Source: JBEGQX01 sp041180805 (GTDB taxonomy: Bacteria > Planctomycetota > Planctomycetia > Gemmatales > Gemmataceae). From it: a stretch of DNA of 47,453 bases. How positions within the stretch are numbered: position 1 is the first letter of the stretch; every line of letters starts with the position of its first letter. The position numbers and the translations under genes were made by a program. Positions 1 through 10,200 of this stretch are shown here, in pieces. The stretch spans positions 1 through 47,453 of the forward strand of contig JBEGQX010000113.1 in NCBI GenBank assembly GCA_041180805.1, read 5' to 3'. The notes below the pieces were generated by a model, which saw only the letters and a program-made list of their open reading frames with translations, made no database searches and was not told where the DNA came from.

Positions 1-817
1 CACCCGTTTCCTTGTCTTTGTTAGGGGCGCCAATCATTGCGGGGTTACCGCAAAGAAACACATGGGTTTTTGCAGGGTCAATTTTATGCCCCAAATGACT
101 CTCCAATTCTCCAGACAACACCACATCTTGCAAATATCGCTTTTTGGATGGATCCCCCTCACGGGTTGCCAACTGAAGGTATTTGTATTGCGGAGCCTTT
201 GCCATCAGCTTTTCATGAATCGCCACATAGCCAAAATCTTTTGAATATCTGACGCAACATGCGGAGAGTATTCTTCCTTGGTGTTTATTTCGCAAAAGCT
301 CAAGCGTCATGTAATTATGTGGAGCCTCGCCTGTGCCTGTGGAAAAGAAAATGACATCGTCATCTGGCTTCACAAGGGAAAGATTGTAGTTTCCGGTGAT
401 TTTCTCACCCATAAAAAGCCTGTCGCCTTCTTTTAGGCAAAAAAGACGGGGCGTAAGCGCTGGTGCGATATCCCTTCCAGATTCTCGCACCAAAACAATG
501 TAAAACTCCAGCCAATCGTGCAGCGATGGATCGTGGAACGAATCCCCATCACCCAGAATGGAAGACGAAACCGAATAGGCCCTTCTTGCAAGTTTGCCGT
601 ATTCTTCATCAGGCAGATTTTCAACCTGACAGCCATCTGCCCTGGGTTCCCAAAAACCAAGTCCAAGAAGCGTGTACTGGCCGGCTCGATGAGGACGAAT
701 TGCCTTATCTGGCTTTACGCGTAGCACCATCAGGTCGGAATGCACCTTGCGAATGGAGACCACGGTGGCGTTGTATTTGGCGTTTCTCGATTCTTCAATC
801 TGGCTTTGGGTTAACAT
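1..817 (-). CDS. fpr: Ferredoxin--NADP(+) reductase, 3' end outside window
   Basis: This FAD enzyme moves electrons between ferredoxin or flavodoxin and NADP(H) in the cytoplasm. Translating the minus strand gives 272 open residues to the window edge, so the C-terminus is missing. The N-terminal FAD domain has an AGQYTLLGL stretch and the flavin-binding RAYSVSSS motif (about residue 80). The NADP domain has GTGEAPHN near residue 160 and a CGNPAMI motif near 257, both typical of bacterial Fpr. The ATG at 815-817 is chosen because the only nearby upstream alternative runs into a stop. It lies 21 bases after the TIM-barrel gene's stop, so the two are probably co-transcribed. No good ribosome site is visible. 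Plus-strand reading frames here are shadows. Confidence 0.9.
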   Translation of the reverse strand, partial: MLTQSQIEESRNAKYNATVVSIRKVHSDLMVLRVKPDKAIRPHRAGQYTLLGLGFWEPRADGCQVENLPDEEYGKLARRAYSVSSSILGDGDSFHDPSLHDWLEFYIVLVRESGRDIAPALTPRLFCLKEGDRLFMGEKITGNYNLSLVKPDDDVIFFSTGTGEAPHNYMTLELLRNKHQGRILSACCVRYSKDFGYVAIHEKLMAKAPQYKYLQLATREGDPSKKRYLQDVVLSGELESHLGHKIDPAKTHVFLCGNPAMIGAPNKDKETG

Positions 818-838
818 CAAAAAATCATCCGGATGGTT

Positions 839-1690
839 TTAGATGGACTTCACTTCTTTATTGAATATTTCAACACAGGCTTTCAAATCCGGACTCGGAT
901 CATTTGGATTTGCCTCGTATTCAATGCTAACCATCCCCTTGAAACCCACTTCCTTTAACGCCTTGAGCACCGAGTTGACATTTAAAACACCTTTTCCAAA
1001 AACAACATCGGTCTTGCGCTGATTGTCATGATCTTTGAGATGCATGCCAAAATTACGCTTGCCCATGACGCGAATCTGCTGAGCCGGGTCAAGGTTTTTG
1101 CCCAACTGTGCCGAACGAATGAGATGGCCTGTGTCCAAACAGGAACCAATCAGAGGGTGGTGATCCTTAACAGCAGCCATGATGATTTCGGCACTGTACC
1201 AACGATGCAATTTATCTTTGCCAGCGGGTCCATGAGGATGAATAGCCACCGCAATTTTGAACTCCTCGCAAAGTTTATCCAAGCTATCGAAGCTATCCGG
1301 GTCGGGGTCTGCACTGAATGACTTCAACCCTAGGGCCTTCCCAAATTCAAAAAACTTTTTGTTTGCATCGTGATCCTTCGAAAACCTTTGCACTCCAAAT
1401 GCGACCGGATTCACCTGGTATTCCTTGCAAAGCTTCAATATGGCTTGCAACTGCGCACTGTTACTGGTGGGAGGAATATGTTTGGAATAAAACTCGGCAT
1501 TTTTCACGCCAAGTTCCTGCAAGCGCTTCAAAGTCGGCTCTAGGTCGAAATTACGGTAGGTGTAGCTCTGGACGCCTAGAACAATATCATCAGAGGTTGC
1601 AGCTTCTGCAGGTTGCGATAAATGCGCCAGCGCCCCCGCACCGGCAAGTACTGAAAGGGATGATTTAACAAAATTTCTGCGACAAGACAT
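839..1690 (-). CDS. Tat-exported sugar phosphate isomerase/epimerase-like TIM-barrel protein
   Basis: The protein resembles the xylose isomerase-like TIM-barrel (AP endonuclease 2) superfamily that planctomycetes encode in many copies; the substrate is unknown. The N-terminus carries a twin-arginine signal (SCRRNFVKSS, then a hydrophobic Ala/Leu stretch ending in AEA), so it probably acts in the periplasm after folded export. Metal-site-like segments follow, including AIHPHGP, a CLDTGH segment, GMHLKDHD and a C-terminal VSIEYEA strand. The frame is open from a TTG at 1711, but the ATG at 1688-1690 places the Tat motif at the normal distance from the N-terminus. It is followed 21 bases later by fpr. 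Family membership is fairly sure; the reaction is not known. Confidence 0.82.
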   Translation of the reverse strand: MSCRRNFVKSSLSVLAGAGALAHLSQPAEAATSDDIVLGVQSYTYRNFDLEPTLKRLQELGVKNAEFYSKHIPPTSNSAQLQAILKLCKEYQVNPVAFGVQRFSKDHDANKKFFEFGKALGLKSFSADPDPDSFDSLDKLCEEFKIAVAIHPHGPAGKDKLHRWYSAEIIMAAVKDHHPLIGSCLDTGHLIRSAQLGKNLDPAQQIRVMGKRNFGMHLKDHDNQRKTDVVFGKGVLNVNSVLKALKEVGFKGMVSIEYEANPNDPSPDLKACVEIFNKEVKSI

Positions 1691-1812
1691 TGAAGCAATT
1701 ACATTATTCAAGGGTTAATCCTCCCGAGCTTAAAGATGCAATTTTAATACACTCATAAGGATATCAGCCAGCCATCAGCCTTCAATCAATTTCCAAGTTT
1801 GCCAACAAACAT

Positions 1813-4197
1813 CTATCTCGAGGAAAATAGGCTTTGGATTTCTGCTTGCTCCAACTCCTCCCTACCCTGCGTGGCATCAATCACCAGAGCTGTACCTCCA
1901 GGCGTCATCCAAACCAGATAATTGGAAACCAAAAACAATTCTTTTAATTCTGGTCTGGATTCCAAAAGCTGAAAATAGGCCCGGCTTTGGGATTTGACAG
2001 TTAGTGATTTCGCATCCGACTTGAAAGACTCATCCAGCCAAATCCCACGACTTTCAAATAATTTCCTTCCCTGAAAAACCTTCACTGCCACACCGGAGGG
2101 AAGATAATCTTGCCTGAGATTCTGGCTCTGAATCGACAATTCCACTCCTAGTCTTCCAGCCTGCACTTCGGCCCGGGAATCCCGATTCATTGCCGCTTTC
2201 GCCTTGTTAAGAGCGGATATTTCTTCCAATTTCTTTGCGGCATCAATTCCCCCCAAACCCCCTATCTGGGTTTGCCTAGCCAAATCCATTTCCATCGACT
2301 GGGCACGCCTTTGAAAAAACTGCCCCGAGCCATTTTGATTCTCCCTGGCAAAATCCAAAACGCTCTTCATCTGCCCCTGAGGATCTGCGGGAAGCAGTCC
2401 CTGGGGGACTCTTGGCATGGGATATGGAATGGGTCTTGGTTCCGGTGGCAGATAAACTGGCCCGTCAGGCACCACAAGATAACTTGTGTAAGGAGTGGTT
2501 ATCCCATGCCTTAGCGACAAAGAAACCACCTCATCCACGAGTTCCTTCTTCTCGCCATTAGCCCTTATCTGATCCAGCAGAAATGCAACTTTTTTTCGTG
2601 CCCACAAAGGCTCCAGAAATCTTTTGGTTCCATCCGTCTTTTCGGGTATTTCAAAATCATGGTGAAACATATGCTCGCCTTCCCCGATTTTCCCCACCAG
2701 GGCTATTCGGGTCTTTCCATAACCTTGATACCTTCCAAAAACCACCACCTGAGAACCTTCGTAAAGGTCTGGAATCTCCTGGGGGAACACCTCCGCAAGC
2801 CTGGCAGAGCCTTCAACCTTCATTTTGATTTGAACCATTGCAGGATGTTGAATTTTTGAAATCATGCCGCTGGCCTTTTGTTCAATGTCTTCACTGGGTC
2901 GTACATAAGTTGCCACCGCCCTGCTCTTTTCGGCGATTGAATCCAACAAAACCGCATTCACATCATCCCCTACCCCAAATGTAAATACCCTGGTCTGGGT
3001 ATTCATTTTTGACTGAACTCCCTGCAGGATTTTCTCGGGATCAGTAATACCCACCGTGGGAAGACCATCCGTAAAAAACACCACAATAAATGGCCTGGCA
3101 TCGGCCGCTTTTCTCATTTCAAAAGCTTTCATCAAAGCATCGTGAATTGCGGTACCACCAGTGGAGTCCAGGGAATCCACCCAAGATTTGGCCTCGCGCA
3201 CCATTTCTTCCCGCACATTCACCATGTCAGGCCTGAAGGCATTTACCGCAGTGGCAAAATTGATCACAGCAAAGCGGTCCTCCTGGTTCAAAGTTCCAAG
3301 GCAAAACTTCAGGGCTTTTTTAGCCTGATCCATTTTTGGACCGCGCATGCTACCTGAAGTATCCATGACAAAAACCATATCCCGGGGGATTGGTTTTCGT
3401 TTGATCTTGGGAAAAGAAGGTGAAATCAAAAAGGCAAAATAACCATCCTCCGAGCCAGCAACCCTGTGCCAAATTGGCTGAAAATGCATCTCATCGCCTG
3501 AAGGCAATGTGTAATAAAGCTGAAAATCACGGGGGGAAGGATTTCTGGACTTTTCCAGTTTTATTTCCACCTCATGGCCAGATTTTCTATCCACCAAAAT
3601 CGCATGTGATGGGCTGTAAACATTACCTATCCCTAATTTAGATTTAAGTTGCACATTCAGCCTGAAATCTTCGGGTTGAAAATGATTTCTGGATTCATTT
3701 TTCCAAGGGTAGTTCATCTCAACCACATTTTGTTCCCTGGAAGCTACAGTTAGGTATTCCAAGGCAACCTTTTGCCTTCCTTTTGCTGGCACGGGAAACA
3801 CCCTTAGCCGAATCCATTGGGCGTCCATGTATTCCAGCAACCCGGGGTCCATCGTTCTTCGGACAATATTCTGGTAGGTTTCCCTGGCCTTGGTGGCGTC
3901 CAGCAATTCCCCTTTGACTTCTTTGCCATCCACCCACATGAAAAAACCATTTACTGCTGCTCCCTTGGGAACAGGGAACCAATAAGTTGCTTCTAAATTT
4001 CTGGAGGAAGGATTCTCAAAAACCTGTTCCAGGCGAACTTTGACAAGCTGATCTTCAATCTGAATGTTTGCGTGATGTGCTGTAAGCGCAAAAGGCGGAA
4101 TAAGTTTGTCTTCTGGAATTAAAACGCCTCTGGCCTGCGCCGTGTTAGCGGCAAAGAGTCCAATAATGACAAACCAAACAATTTTTGAGATTTTCAT
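1813..4197 (-). CDS. Secreted VIT domain and von Willebrand A domain protein
   Basis: This 794-residue protein has a Sec signal peptide (about 1-22, cleavage after AQA). A vault/inter-alpha-trypsin (VIT) domain spans about 25-155. A von Willebrand A domain begins near 272 with a complete metal-ion-dependent adhesion site: D279-T-S281-G-S283, a Thr in TGGT at 346-349, and D377 in TDG. The C-terminal 300 residues include a Pro-rich linker near 580 and a Gln/Ala-rich helical stretch. The arrangement matches inter-alpha-trypsin heavy-chain-like proteins common in planctomycetes; I see no LPxTG sorting motif or C-terminal membrane anchor. A role in metal-dependent adhesion or protein interaction at the cell surface is inference. 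It stands alone, divergent from the hydrolase-like gene at 4456. Confidence 0.88.
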   Translation of the reverse strand: MKISKIVWFVIIGLFAANTAQARGVLIPEDKLIPPFALTAHHANIQIEDQLVKVRLEQVFENPSSRNLEATYWFPVPKGAAVNGFFMWVDGKEVKGELLDATKARETYQNIVRRTMDPGLLEYMDAQWIRLRVFPVPAKGRQKVALEYLTVASREQNVVEMNYPWKNESRNHFQPEDFRLNVQLKSKLGIGNVYSPSHAILVDRKSGHEVEIKLEKSRNPSPRDFQLYYTLPSGDEMHFQPIWHRVAGSEDGYFAFLISPSFPKIKRKPIPRDMVFVMDTSGSMRGPKMDQAKKALKFCLGTLNQEDRFAVINFATAVNAFRPDMVNVREEMVREAKSWVDSLDSTGGTAIHDALMKAFEMRKAADARPFIVVFFTDGLPTVGITDPEKILQGVQSKMNTQTRVFTFGVGDDVNAVLLDSIAEKSRAVATYVRPSEDIEQKASGMISKIQHPAMVQIKMKVEGSARLAEVFPQEIPDLYEGSQVVVFGRYQGYGKTRIALVGKIGEGEHMFHHDFEIPEKTDGTKRFLEPLWARKKVAFLLDQIRANGEKKELVDEVVSLSLRHGITTPYTSYLVVPDGPVYLPPEPRPIPYPMPRVPQGLLPADPQGQMKSVLDFARENQNGSGQFFQRRAQSMEMDLARQTQIGGLGGIDAAKKLEEISALNKAKAAMNRDSRAEVQAGRLGVELSIQSQNLRQDYLPSGVAVKVFQGRKLFESRGIWLDESFKSDAKSLTVKSQSRAYFQLLESRPELKELFLVSNYLVWMTPGGTALVIDATQGREELEQAEIQSLFSSR

Positions 4198-4455
4198 GGA
4201 ACACCATTTTCAGATTGCCGTGAATATGCTTCCTAACTAAAGACGGAAAAAAAAGGCTCAAAGATTGCAAGAAAATCAAGGATGGGCGCCAATCGCCCAC
4301 CTTGTCTATTTTTACAAAACGCATCTTTGATAATTTGTTCCGTTTTTGCGGTCTTTAATGCAAATCGGCAGAGGTATTGCTCTAAATCGAAGGTGAAGAA
4401 AAAACCACGAATACACGATTTAATGAAAGGTTTTTAAGTTGGAGAATCAAATTCC

Positions 4456-5238
4456 ATGCAAAACAGACGATCTTTCCTTAATGCGGCAATAACCGCATTA
4501 GCGTCCAGTTATGCCAGCAGTTTGAGAGCAAACCCCTCCAAGAAACATGTGATCATACTTGTTGAGGGCGCTGGGGATTTCCAGGCAGTTTCCAAGGTTT
4601 TGGAAAAATCCCTGAAAAAATTCCCTAACAATGCTGAACTTCAAATGTTTCATTGGTCTCATGGTTATTTGCGCGTAGTTCGCGACCAAACAGACTTGGG
4701 AAACATTTCCGAAAACGGCCAAAAACTGGCGGGAACCATTCGTTTAATGCTTAAAAGGGACCCTAGCCTCGATGTGACTGTACTTTCTCATAGTGCGGGA
4801 ACAGCAGTGGCCCTAAACGGTGTTTCCCTTTTAAATGACAACACAATTCGAAAGCTTGTGCTTTTAGCCCCATCCGTTTCCAAGGATTACCCAATTATTC
4901 CATCGCTCACCGCATGCAAGGAAGGGGTGCATGTTTTCTACAGCAAGGATGACACTTTTATCCTTGGTCCCATAATGCGAGTGGTAAAAACTGCTGATAA
5001 CATTCGAGATACCGTTGCAGCGGGCAGGTTTGGTTTTTCACCAAAGCTTCGAGATAATGTTGAGGAAATCCTTGCCGCAAGAAGGCTAAGGCAGTATGCC
5101 TGGAAACCTGAAGACAAGGATTTGGGCAACGATGGCGGCCATTATGGTTCTTATGGCCAGCCATACTTCGATGAGAAAGTACTACCCATTGTGCTTGGCC
5201 AAAAGCCTGAAACACAAATGACTAGTAATACTCCCTAG
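4456..5238 (+). CDS. Tat-exported alpha/beta-hydrolase-like protein
   Basis: This 260-residue protein begins with a twin-arginine signal (QNRRSFLNAA plus a short hydrophobic segment). A lipase/esterase fold is suggested by a nucleophile elbow S-H-S113-A-G, acidic residues in SKDD (165-166) and H229 in GGHYG, which together would form a Ser-Asp-His triad. Substrate unknown; the location is periplasmic if the Tat signal works. The start is the first ATG, preceded by GGAG about 11 bases upstream. Its TAG stop shares the palindrome CTAG (5235-5238) with the stop of the convergent anti-sigma gene, so the two coding regions overlap tail to tail by four bases. Confidence 0.72.
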   Translation: MQNRRSFLNAAITALASSYASSLRANPSKKHVIILVEGAGDFQAVSKVLEKSLKKFPNNAELQMFHWSHGYLRVVRDQTDLGNISENGQKLAGTIRLMLKRDPSLDVTVLSHSAGTAVALNGVSLLNDNTIRKLVLLAPSVSKDYPIIPSLTACKEGVHVFYSKDDTFILGPIMRVVKTADNIRDTVAAGRFGFSPKLRDNVEEILAARRLRQYAWKPEDKDLGNDGGHYGSYGQPYFDEKVLPIVLGQKPETQMTSNTP

Positions 5239-6479
5239 CTTTCGGCGCGTAATACCAGCAAAACCCGAAGCTTGCCCGGAACGGCAAGCTTTCTGGCTTC
5301 TATGAACTGTTTTACTTCACTGGAGGTCGCAAGACTTTGGCCCTGCGAATAGGTTAGCACCAAAGCATTTTTGACAGACTTACTCTTGGAATCAAATCCA
5401 GACGGTCTGGATTCATTCTTCTGATCCAGCAAATCAACACCAACAACAGACTTCAAAAGTTTTGAGTCATTGGGCGTTGCCGCAGAAATCACAATCCAAT
5501 CCAAGGCAACTGCATTTCCGTTTTTGGGAGCAGCCTTGGATGCCTTTTCTTTTTCTTTGGTAACAGGAAGATTTCGCCCAAGCAGCGATGACAACTCCTC
5601 GGGGTTGTTGATTTCAAAGTAAACCAAATGCCCAAGAGAACTTTTCTCGCTTTTATTCTTCAGATTCACCAAGGTACCCACATCCGAAAAAGAAAGAAAA
5701 CCATTCTTGCCCAACTGCATTTTTAACTGGTTCAAAAACCTGACTGGCTCCTTGGTTACCATCTCCAGGCGAATGCTTTTTTCATTTTTAAGAGTTTTAG
5801 ACCAAAACTTGGATTCTGCGGCATTGGCCAAATCCTCAGCCCTAACCAACATTGGGAAAGGAGTCTCAACCTTGGTAAGGGAAATAATTTCGTGGGACGG
5901 GGCTGCCAATAACCCGTCTTTTTGCCTGGCTTTTTCATTGGATTGAATTTGGGAACGGTCAGGCTCATTCTTCAAGAGGTCGGGCTTAGCCGAAGCCATA
6001 TTCTTTTCATTCAAAGCTTTGTCTTGAATCAGATTGGTGTCCGAGGTTTTTGCAAATATTGGCTTTGCTTTTTCGAGACTTTTTTCCTTGTTTTCATTAT
6101 TGGCAAGGCCGGAATTCGTCGGATCGCCCACATTCACAAATAGCTGTATGCAAAGGTAGGAAATACCACCGGCAATAAAAAGCACACTTGCAGCCGCCAT
6201 CAAAGCCGCATACTGATACCATGACGAATCAGCCGAAGAAGATAGCCTTAAACCACGTACATTTTGTCTGCATTTAACCAGAACTCGATTTGAGAGTCCT
6301 GCAGGCACTTTGAATGTTTTCAACAACTGCACTTCCTTGGAATCCTTCCGCAATAATTCCAGCAGGCGGACGGCTTCTGGCGAGCACTTTATAAGTCGCT
6401 CCGCGTTGATTCTCTCCGCAGGGGATAATTGCTCATCCACCAGTCCGGCGATCAAAAGCTTTTCGTTTTCTGAAAGCAT
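5235..6479 (-). CDS. Membrane anti-sigma factor-like protein
   Basis: Encoded directly downstream of the ECF sigma gene, this protein is the likely partner that holds the sigma factor at the membrane. The first 85 residues form a cytosolic segment resembling planctomycete anti-sigma N-termini (LVDEQLSPAER, then helices). It lacks the HxxxCxxC zinc motif of ZAS anti-sigma factors. One transmembrane helix lies at about 89-115, followed by roughly 300 extracytoplasmic residues without a domain I recognise. A TTG at 6491 opens the frame, but the ATG at 6477-6479 with TTGGAA upstream is preferred, 15 bases after the sigma stop. The function is inferred from position and topology rather than strong sequence similarity. 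Confidence 0.72.
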   Translation of the reverse strand: MLSENEKLLIAGLVDEQLSPAERINAERLIKCSPEAVRLLELLRKDSKEVQLLKTFKVPAGLSNRVLVKCRQNVRGLRLSSSADSSWYQYAALMAAASVLFIAGGISYLCIQLFVNVGDPTNSGLANNENKEKSLEKAKPIFAKTSDTNLIQDKALNEKNMASAKPDLLKNEPDRSQIQSNEKARQKDGLLAAPSHEIISLTKVETPFPMLVRAEDLANAAESKFWSKTLKNEKSIRLEMVTKEPVRFLNQLKMQLGKNGFLSFSDVGTLVNLKNKSEKSSLGHLVYFEINNPEELSSLLGRNLPVTKEKEKASKAAPKNGNAVALDWIVISAATPNDSKLLKSVVGVDLLDQKNESRPSGFDSKSKSVKNALVLTYSQGQSLATSSEVKQFIEARKLAVPGKLRVLLVLRAES

Positions 6480-6494
6480 GTATAATTCCAAGCG

Positions 6495-7088
6495 TTACTT
6501 CGTCTCAGTTCCACCCAACTTCTGAAGGATATCCCTCAATTCAAGTCTGGCACGGAACAACCTGCTTCTGACAGTTCCCACGGGTATTTCCAGAGAATCC
6601 GCAATTTCCTCGTAGGACAAACCTTCCACTTCTTTAAATATCAAACAAGCCCTGTGCTCTATCGAAAGCATTCCCAATGCTTTTTCAACCAGCGCCTTGT
6701 TCTCCTCACGATCCAAGTTCAAATCTGGCGCACTTCCATCCGAAGCCAGCGCTATTTCAGGGGCGCTATCAGTCCCCTGCCCTGTTTGCAAGGAGATGAC
6801 ATTTTTCCTTTTACGCCTGTGGGTGATCGACACATTGTAAGTTATCCGAAACAACCAAGTGTAAAAGCTTGAGTTGCCCTTGAAGGACTTCAAGCTTAAG
6901 TAAACTTGGGTAAAAACATCCTGGATAACATCCTCAGCATCCTGGGTATTTCCCAAAAGGCGAAAAGCCAACCTGTAAACCCGGTCATGGTACTTTTTTA
7001 ACAAATCCTCGAAGGCAGAACTTCTACCTTTGAGAACCATACTGACCAGAGTTTTGTCATCTAGGTCGGACAATGCCATAACCCGCAT
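6495..7088 (-). CDS. ECF RNA polymerase sigma factor (RpoE-like)
   Basis: This 197-residue sigma-70 family member contains only regions 2 and 4, as in extracytoplasmic function sigma factors. Region 2 is seen around DAEDVIQDVFTQVY and the FYTWLFRITYN core-binding/-10 segment; region 4 carries GLSYEEIADSLEIPVGTVRS, the -35-binding helix-turn-helix, and ends with SRLFRARLELRD. It lies immediately upstream of the anti-sigma-like gene, the usual sigma/anti-sigma order. Two in-frame ATGs are possible, 7088 and 7079. A sigma-E-like promoter at 7089-7117 would put the transcription start close to 7080, which would favour the second. Group assignment is firm; the regulon is unknown. Confidence 0.92.
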   Translation of the reverse strand: MRVMALSDLDDKTLVSMVLKGRSSAFEDLLKKYHDRVYRLAFRLLGNTQDAEDVIQDVFTQVYLSLKSFKGNSSFYTWLFRITYNVSITHRRKRKNVISLQTGQGTDSAPEIALASDGSAPDLNLDREENKALVEKALGMLSIEHRACLIFKEVEGLSYEEIADSLEIPVGTVRSRLFRARLELRDILQKLGGTETK

Positions 7089-7117
7089 TTAGTCGAATCA
7101 ATAAGGCAAAAAGTTCC
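7089..7117 (-). promoter_or_regulatory. Putative ECF-type autoregulatory promoter of the sigma gene
   Basis: Read on the minus strand, GGAACTT (7111-7117) is followed after 16 bases by GACTAA (7089-7094). This resembles the E. coli sigma-E pattern (GGAACTT, 15-16 bases, about TCTAA/TCAAA). The -10 box touches the first ATG of the sigma gene, so a transcript from here could only use the second ATG at 7079 and would be nearly leaderless. It is a short-motif match and could be chance. Confidence 0.35.
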
Positions 7118-7283
7118 ATTTTTCATGCCAACCATCATGAATCATGACCATAAATCATTACCAATGCCACAAAGTTCATGAAAAATTACCCATGGGTTTC
7201 AAACCCCCGAAAAAATGGCTATAAATCCAATAGTGACAAATTCTTAAGATTAATCCCCAACCCGTGGAGTTTCCAGGAAAGCC

Positions 7284-10200
7284 ATGTCTACCATCACCAG
7301 GGATTCCCAGGAAATTGTTGTGCGGGGGGCCAGGGAACATAATCTGCGTAATGTTCACCTGAATCTTCCAAAAAATCAATTAATAGTGTTTACAGGGGTT
7401 AGTGGTTCCGGCAAAAGCTCCCTGGCATTTGATACCCTTTATGCTGAGGGGCAAAGACGGTACATCGAGTCTCTATCCAGTTATGCAAGGCAATTTTTGG
7501 GTCAGATGCAAAAGCCGGATGTGGACTTCCTCTCTGGTCTCTCACCCACCATCAGCATCCAGCAAAAAACCGCCGGAAGAAATCCTCGCTCCACCGTTGG
7601 CACAATCACTGAAATTCATGATTATCTAAGGGTTCTCTTTGCAAGGATAGGTCAGGGGCACTGCCCGGATTGTGGCAAAGAAATTACGGCACAATCCAGG
7701 GAACAAATTATCTCCCGGATCCTCGCACTTCCCAAGGGAACTCGCTTTCTGGTATTGGCACCTTTGATCCGAGGCCAGAAAGGCGAATACAAGGACCTGT
7801 TCGAAGACCTGCAACGAAAAGGTTTTGTCAGGGCACGGGCTGATGGAAATGTTTTCCGGCTTGGAGAAAACTTGCGATTGGATCGAAAGATCAAGCATTA
7901 CATCGAAGTGGTGATAGACCGCCTGGCCTTGGATGATGAATCCCGACCCAGGCTTGCGGAAGCCGTGGAACAGGCCCTGCTTCTGGGAAAGGGCTCACTG
8001 ATTATTTCACCGGAAATCGATGGGCAAAAACAGGACGATATTCTTCTTTCTTCCAATTACGCATGCTTATTCTGTAGTAAAAGTGTTGAGCCGCCCAGTC
8101 CGCAATTATTCAGCTTTAACAGCCCATCCGGCATGTGCATGGGTTGCGATGGGTTGGGAATATCATACAGTTTCGCCCCAGACCTGCTGGTTCCAGACCC
8201 AACCCTCAGCTTTCATGGTGGGGCCATTCCCCTGATAGGGAAATTTTCCCAGATGGGCCGCTGGCGAAGACATATTTTCAACGGCGTAGCCGACACTCTG
8301 GGAATTGATCTTAAGAAACCATGGGGTGATCTCGCCGAAGGCGACAAAAACTTCCTTCTTCATGGCAGTGGCGATACACATATTGTTTACGAATGGAAAA
8401 TGCGTGGTGGCGGGGTGTGGAAACATGGTGGAATTTGGGAAGGGATTATTCCACAACTTCTGGCGAGTTTTAAAAAAACAGCAGGAGGCCCAAGAAAATA
8501 CCAGCTCGAAAAATATATGCGGGTCATGAAATGCCCCCAATGCCATGGTAACCGTTTGAATTCGCAAGCAAGGTCTGTGAAGGTTGCGGGCAAAACCATC
8601 GTGGAACTTTGCAACATGGCAGTTTCCGATTTGGCCGTCTGGTTGGATCCCGCAAGTGGCCCTCTTCAATCCAAATTAACACCAGTACAAGCAAAAATCG
8701 CTGAAGAAGTTCTCAAAGAGCTCCGTGGCAGAATTGGGTTCCTTCTAAACCTGGGGCTGGATTACCTTTCCTTGGACAGGTCTGCTCCCACTCTTTCAGG
8801 TGGTGAAGCACAGCGCATAAGACTTGCAGGCCAGATTGGCTGCGGTCTTGTCGGAGTCTTGTATATCCTCGACGAACCAAGCATTGGGCTGCACCCCAGG
8901 GATAACGAGAGGCTGATCGAAAGCCTGAAAAAGCTGCGTGATTTTGGAAACACAGTTATCGTGGTGGAACATGATGAAGACACCATGCGCGCCGCGGATC
9001 ATATTGTAGATTTTGGCCCAGGCCCCGGAGTGAGGGGCGGCGAGGTTGTTGCCTCGGGCACATTTGCCGACATACTTGAATCCAAGCAAAGCCTTACAGG
9101 AAAATTTCTGAAAGGTGATCTTGATATTGAAGGTCCCAAGCTGCGCCGGAAAGGCAATGGGCTTACCATAAGCGTTACGGGCGCCCGCCATAACAACCTG
9201 AAAAATCTGGATGTTGATTTCCCGCTCGGATCATTCATTTGCGTTACTGGCGCCAGTGGATCCGGAAAAAGTTCGCTGATTAACGATATTCTTCGCAAGG
9301 GTCTGTGTACCCTGCTTAACAAGCCATTGAAGGCCCAGGATGAAACCAACGAGGATGCCGAGGAAAGTCTGCAAGATTCCTCAATAGGCCTGCATGACTC
9401 CATCAATGGTTACAACCACATTGACAAGGTGATTGACATAGACCAATCACCAATTGGAAGAACACCGCGATCCAACCCTGCCACCTACATCAAGGTATTT
9501 GATGAAATCCGCAACTTGTTTGCCGACCTGCCCGAAGCCAAGGTTCGTGGCTATCAGGCAGGCAGGTTCAGTTTCAACCGTCCTGGTGGTCGATGTGAAG
9601 CTTGCGAAGGAAATGGCAGCACCCGCTTGGAGATGGATTTTCTAGCGGATGTATGGGTTACCTGTCCGGTATGTGAAGGAAAGCGCTTTAATCGGGAAAC
9701 CTTACAAGTCCGATTCAAGGACAAAAACATTCATGAAATACTGGAAATGGATATCCAGCAGGCACTGGAGCATTTTCAAAACATACCCAAAGTTCATTCC
9801 ATGCTTACCACTTTACACGAGGTGGGACTGGATTACATGAAACTTGGGCAACCTGCCCCCACTCTTTCCGGTGGTGAAGCGCAACGCGTAAAACTTGCCC
9901 GGGAACTCTGCAAGCGTTCCACGGGAAAAACCCTTTACCTGCTGGATGAGCCAACTACAGGCCTACATTTTGAGGATATCCGCAAGCTATTGTTGGTGTT
10001 GCACAACTTTGTTGATGCTGGCAACACAGTTCTTGTGATCGAACACAACCTGGATGTGATTAAAACCGCCGACTGGGTCATCGATCTTGGGCCAGAGGGT
10101 GGGAAAAACGGAGGTCAATTATTATTCGCCGGCACCCCCGAGAAACTGGTCCAATGCAAAAAGTCCCTCACCGGGAAGTCTCTTGCACAATATTTGGAAA

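Noticed and set aside
463..864. Plus-strand reading frame of 133 codons at the left end
   Set aside because: It lies over the minus-strand ferredoxin-NADP reductase, whose motifs are clear in the other frame.
4283..4299. Six-pair hairpin between the VIT-VWA and hydrolase-like genes
   Set aside because: It lies between divergent starts, where no terminator is expected, and the stem is short; possible operator, but no support.
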